A stretch of DNA of 64,000 bases from Bin87 sp965115825 (GTDB lineage Bacteria; Chloroflexota; Dehalococcoidia; Lucifugimonadales; UBA3495), in NCBI GenBank assembly GCA_965115825.1, contig OZ220464.1, forward strand, positions 1,302,001 to 1,366,000, read 5' to 3'. Each line of letters opens with the position of its first letter. Within the stretch, counting starts at the first letter, position 1. Below are positions 61,559 through 64,000 of this stretch, piece by piece. The notes under the pieces were generated by a model. That model saw only the letters and a list, made by a program, of their open reading frames with translations. It had not been told where the DNA came from and did no database searches. Made by a program: the position numbers and the translations under genes.

Positions 61559-62319
61559 GGATGCGCGTTCGCCCCGCCGTCGATATAAACCGGCTGGCCG
61601 CTGGGGTAGTCGCAGTGGGGGGAGCAGAGATAGACCAGCATCGCGGCCAAATCGCGGGGGTGACCTTTGCGACGCAGCGGCGTGTAGCGCACGAGGAGTT
61701 CCTCGCGCTGGGTTTCCAATGGAATGTCCTCCGCGGTTGACCAGCCGGAGCCTACCGCGTTGACCCTAATCTCGCTGCGGCCCCATTCTACTGCCAGCGA
61801 GCGGGTCAGCGACAGCACGGCGGCCTGCGTCGCGCTGTACGCCGAGCAGTTGTGGATGCCGCGCTCGGCCAGGTTGGAGATGATGTTGACGATGCGCCCG
61901 TACTCCTGGCTCAGCATTCTTGCGCCCACCGCCTGGCTGAGCATAAAAGTGGCGCGGACGTTGCGGGCGTGCAGCTCGTCCCACTCCGCCAACGTAATCT
62001 CGGCGGCGGGCCTGGCGAAAAAGCTGCGCGTGTCGTTCACCAGTATATCGATGCGTGAGTGGACGGCGGCGAAAGCGTACAGTATGCCGGCTGCGCCCTC
62101 CGGAGTATCCCAACGGCCGGCGCAGCCATGAGCATCCTCCCCGGTTACATCCGCAACGGCAGCGCGGATGGTCCGGACAGCGTCGGCATGGCGCGCCACG
62201 GCAAAGACGGCAGCGCCGGCCTCGGCCAGGGCGGCGGCCAGATGCGGGGACTCCTTGCCGCCGGCGGAAGCGACGATAGCGGTATGGCCGGCGAGGCTGA
62301 ACTCAGCGGGAAGAGTCAT
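61555..62319 (-). CDS. short-chain dehydrogenase/reductase-like protein
   Basis: 254 residues. The Rossmann part has a variant first loop (IVASAGGKESPHLAAALAEA) in place of TGxxxGxG, the catalytic Ser in IVNIISNLAERG, and YSATQ, in which the usual Lys of Tyr-xxx-Lys is Gln. Catalysis may therefore be lost or changed. It ends with GQPVYIDGG. It is five bases downstream of the next SDR gene on the same strand. Confidence 0.82.
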   Translation of the reverse strand: MTLPAEFSLAGHTAIVASAGGKESPHLAAALAEAGAAVFAVARHADAVRTIRAAVADVTGEDAHGCAGRWDTPEGAAGILYAFAAVHSRIDILVNDTRSFFARPAAEITLAEWDELHARNVRATFMLSQAVGARMLSQEYGRIVNIISNLAERGIHNCSAYSATQAAVLSLTRSLAVEWGRSEIRVNAVGSGWSTAEDIPLETQREELLVRYTPLRRKGHPRDLAAMLVYLCSPHCDYPSGQPVYIDGGANAHP

Positions 62320-62324
62320 TGTGA

Positions 62325-63137
62325 CTATGGCTCCAAAGCAGCATAAGGGGCATGGCCGGTAGGGGCGATGCCGGCGGCCAGCCCGGCGCCGTCCAGGATA
62401 AACATCTCGCCGGTCATATAGTCTGAGGCGTCGGAGGCCAGGAAGACGGCAACGGGGCCTAAATCCTCAGGCTTGCCCAGCTTGCCGGTGGGCAGGAAGT
62501 CGCCGGACTGAGGCAGCGTGCGGTTGATGTCCGCGCCGGGGTCTATGGTTGGGATGAAGCCGGATACGATGCTGTTGGCAGTGATGCCGTATCGGGACAG
62601 GCTGAACGACAGCACCCGGGTAAGCTGGATAACGCCGCCTTTTGATGCGCAGTACATATAAATATCGCGGCCACCGCGCAAGCCGAAGCCCGAGGCTACA
62701 TTGATAATTTTGCCCTTGCCGGCATCGGCCATGGGCTTGGCGACGGCGCGGGCGCAGTAGAATGCGCCGGACAGGTTCACGGACATTGCCGTTTCCCACT
62801 CTTCATCGGTGATTTCCCAAATAGGCTTGAGCACGTTGTCGGCCACCATAGCGGCGTTGTTAATTAGCGCGTCCACGCGCCCGAAGCGAGCCATGGCAGC
62901 GTCAACCAACGCATCAGCGTCGGCGGATTGACACACGTCGGTGGGTACGGCGATGGCGTCCCGGCCGGCGGCGATTACTTCATCGCGGGCGGCTTCGATG
63001 GGGCCGGGCCGGCGTCCGGCGATGGCCAGATTGGCGCCGGAACGGGCCAAGGCGCGCACCATCGCCAAGCCCAAGCCGGTGCCGCCGCCGGTAATAACGA
63101 CGACCTTGCCGTCGAGGTAGAGGTTCTCCAGCATCAT
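62325..63137 (-). CDS. short-chain dehydrogenase/reductase
   Basis: 270 residues. It contains VVITGGGTGLG, INNAAMVADN, catalytic Ser in INVASGFGLRGG and YCASK, and ends with MFILDGAGLAAG. The motifs are complete, so it is likely an active oxidoreductase. It is directly upstream of the variant SDR (five bases), so a substrate relation or a heteromer is possible. The gap 63138-63408 before the next gene shows nothing recognisable. Confidence 0.9.
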   Translation of the reverse strand: MMLENLYLDGKVVVITGGGTGLGLAMVRALARSGANLAIAGRRPGPIEAARDEVIAAGRDAIAVPTDVCQSADADALVDAAMARFGRVDALINNAAMVADNVLKPIWEITDEEWETAMSVNLSGAFYCARAVAKPMADAGKGKIINVASGFGLRGGRDIYMYCASKGGVIQLTRVLSFSLSRYGITANSIVSGFIPTIDPGADINRTLPQSGDFLPTGKLGKPEDLGPVAVFLASDASDYMTGEMFILDGAGLAAGIAPTGHAPYAALEP

Positions 63138-63408
63138 TCTCCTTTACACACCGCGATGCGCAGGGGAAACAGGATACCATCCGTTGGCGTTGTCGTAACC
63201 CCGGGTTGGTTGCTTAGGCTCGGCTGGTGAGCTGGATTTCGTAGCTTTCATTCAGGCTGGCGTCATCAATATGGGTTTTGTACAGGGATGGGCAATATGG
63301 CGAGGGGATCCTGCGGAGCCCGCTTAACAACCCACCCGATAGCGGTTATTATCATCCTGCGCTGTCCGCTTGGCGCGGGTGGACGTACCAATAACGAGGT
63401 GAGTAACC

Positions 63409-64000
63409 ATGACAATGCCATCCGACACTTTGCAGGGCCGCGTAGCCATCGTGACCGGCGCGGCCAGCCCTATTGGGATGGGTCGCTCCATCACCGCCGG
63501 GCTGGTGCGCGCCGGCGCCCGGGTCGCCATGCTGGACATTAACGAGGACTGGCTGGACCGGACGGCCAACGATATGCGTGAAATCGGCGGCGACGACGCT
63601 GTGCTGCCCATCATCGCCGACGTTACCGATCCGGAATCCGCGCATAACGCGGTGCAGCAGACCATCAGGGAGATGGGCGGCCTGCACATTCTGGTGAATA
63701 ACGCCGGCATCAATCCGCGCACCGGAGGGTTCGGCGGCAGCGCGTCGGGCAGCCGCACCGACTTTTGGGACATTCCTCCGGATGCCTGGCTGAAAGTCAT
63801 CGCAGTGAACCTCAGCGGGCCATTTTTGATGTCCCACGCTGTGGCCGGACACATGATTGAACAAGGCTTCGGGCGCATCATCGGGGTTACCACCAGCATG
63901 GATACGATGTGGCGCAAGGGCGGCGCTCCTTACGGCCCGTCCAAGGCCGGCCACGAGGCGCTGGTGGCCATTATGGCGCAAGACCTGGAAGGGAGCGGAG
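63409..64000 (+). CDS. short-chain dehydrogenase/reductase, truncated by the window end
   Basis: 197 residues from ATG 63409 (ACGAGGTGAG upstream), continuing past the edge. It has VAIVTGAASPIGMG, LVNNAGINPRTG, catalytic-type Ser in VTTSMDTM and YGPSKAGHEALV. These are the signatures of a classical SDR. It is transcribed divergently from the two minus-strand SDR genes. The C-terminal cofactor and substrate loops are missing from the window. Confidence 0.85.
   Translation, partial: MTMPSDTLQGRVAIVTGAASPIGMGRSITAGLVRAGARVAMLDINEDWLDRTANDMREIGGDDAVLPIIADVTDPESAHNAVQQTIREMGGLHILVNNAGINPRTGGFGGSASGSRTDFWDIPPDAWLKVIAVNLSGPFLMSHAVAGHMIEQGFGRIIGVTTSMDTMWRKGGAPYGPSKAGHEALVAIMAQDLEGSG

Overview
The window is GC-rich, densely coded bacterial chromosome. 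Its gene mix is seven short-chain dehydrogenases, two crotonases, a class III CoA-transferase, a mandelate racemase-type enolase, a flavin-dependent luciferase-like monooxygenase, a GMC oxidoreductase, amidohydrolase-2, NIPSNAP, Uma2 nucleases and huge secreted FN3/IPT proteins. This resembles genomes of SAR202-type Chloroflexota (Dehalococcoidia) or a similar uncultivated marine or host-associated heterotroph. That assignment is inferred from gene content; no marker gene fixes it.

Layout. 1-12.6 kb: crotonase, tandem retropepsin-like proteases, a fused selenoprotein read through an in-frame TGA, a membrane-anchored leucine-rich-repeat (LRR) protein, a structured RNA element, APH kinase, HD hydrolase, SDR, MFS, and an AAA ATPase plus TOPRIM pair. 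12.8-18.8 kb: GH105-like glycosidase and a type IIG-like restriction-modification gene broken inside a perfect palindrome. 18.8-27 kb: CoA-transferase, PPOX, GNAT, NIPSNAP, enolase, LLM and a TPP enzyme. 26.3-34.3 kb: a co-directional plus-strand run with GMC oxidase, MntA/HepT, SDR, NHL propeller, and a split version of the selenoprotein system. 34.4-36.4 kb: a minus-strand operon (TlpA, CopD-like, Trm112-like, DUF7662-like, PIN). 36.4-47.4 kb: MFS, duplicated Uma2 genes, SDR, an odd ion channel, a second LRR protein with a second copy of the RNA element, amidohydrolase, SDR, a repeat protein and tRNA-Lys. 47.5-52.7 kb: a tandem repeat array, a 24-C homopolymer and a 1544-residue surface protein. 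53.8-61.3 kb: a histidine operon (hisZ-G-[phospholipase-like]-D-C-B) preceded by two HEPN-like genes. The window ends in three SDR genes.

Most interesting signals. (1) Two UGSC-family selenocysteine proteins each have an in-frame TGA followed by a hairpin of the right size and spacing for a bacterial SECIS. In one locus the selenoprotein domain is fused to a partner domain of about 360 residues; in the other the partner is a separate gene two positions upstream, so the two parts probably form one redox system. (2) A RNA element of about 240 nt, closed by an 11-12 bp helix, occurs twice, each time next to an LRR surface-protein gene and followed by a Shine-Dalgarno sequence and a truncated reading frame. 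(3) A poly-C tract sits where it could switch translation of the giant surface protein. (4) A perfect 43-bp palindrome carries the stop codon that splits the restriction-modification gene.
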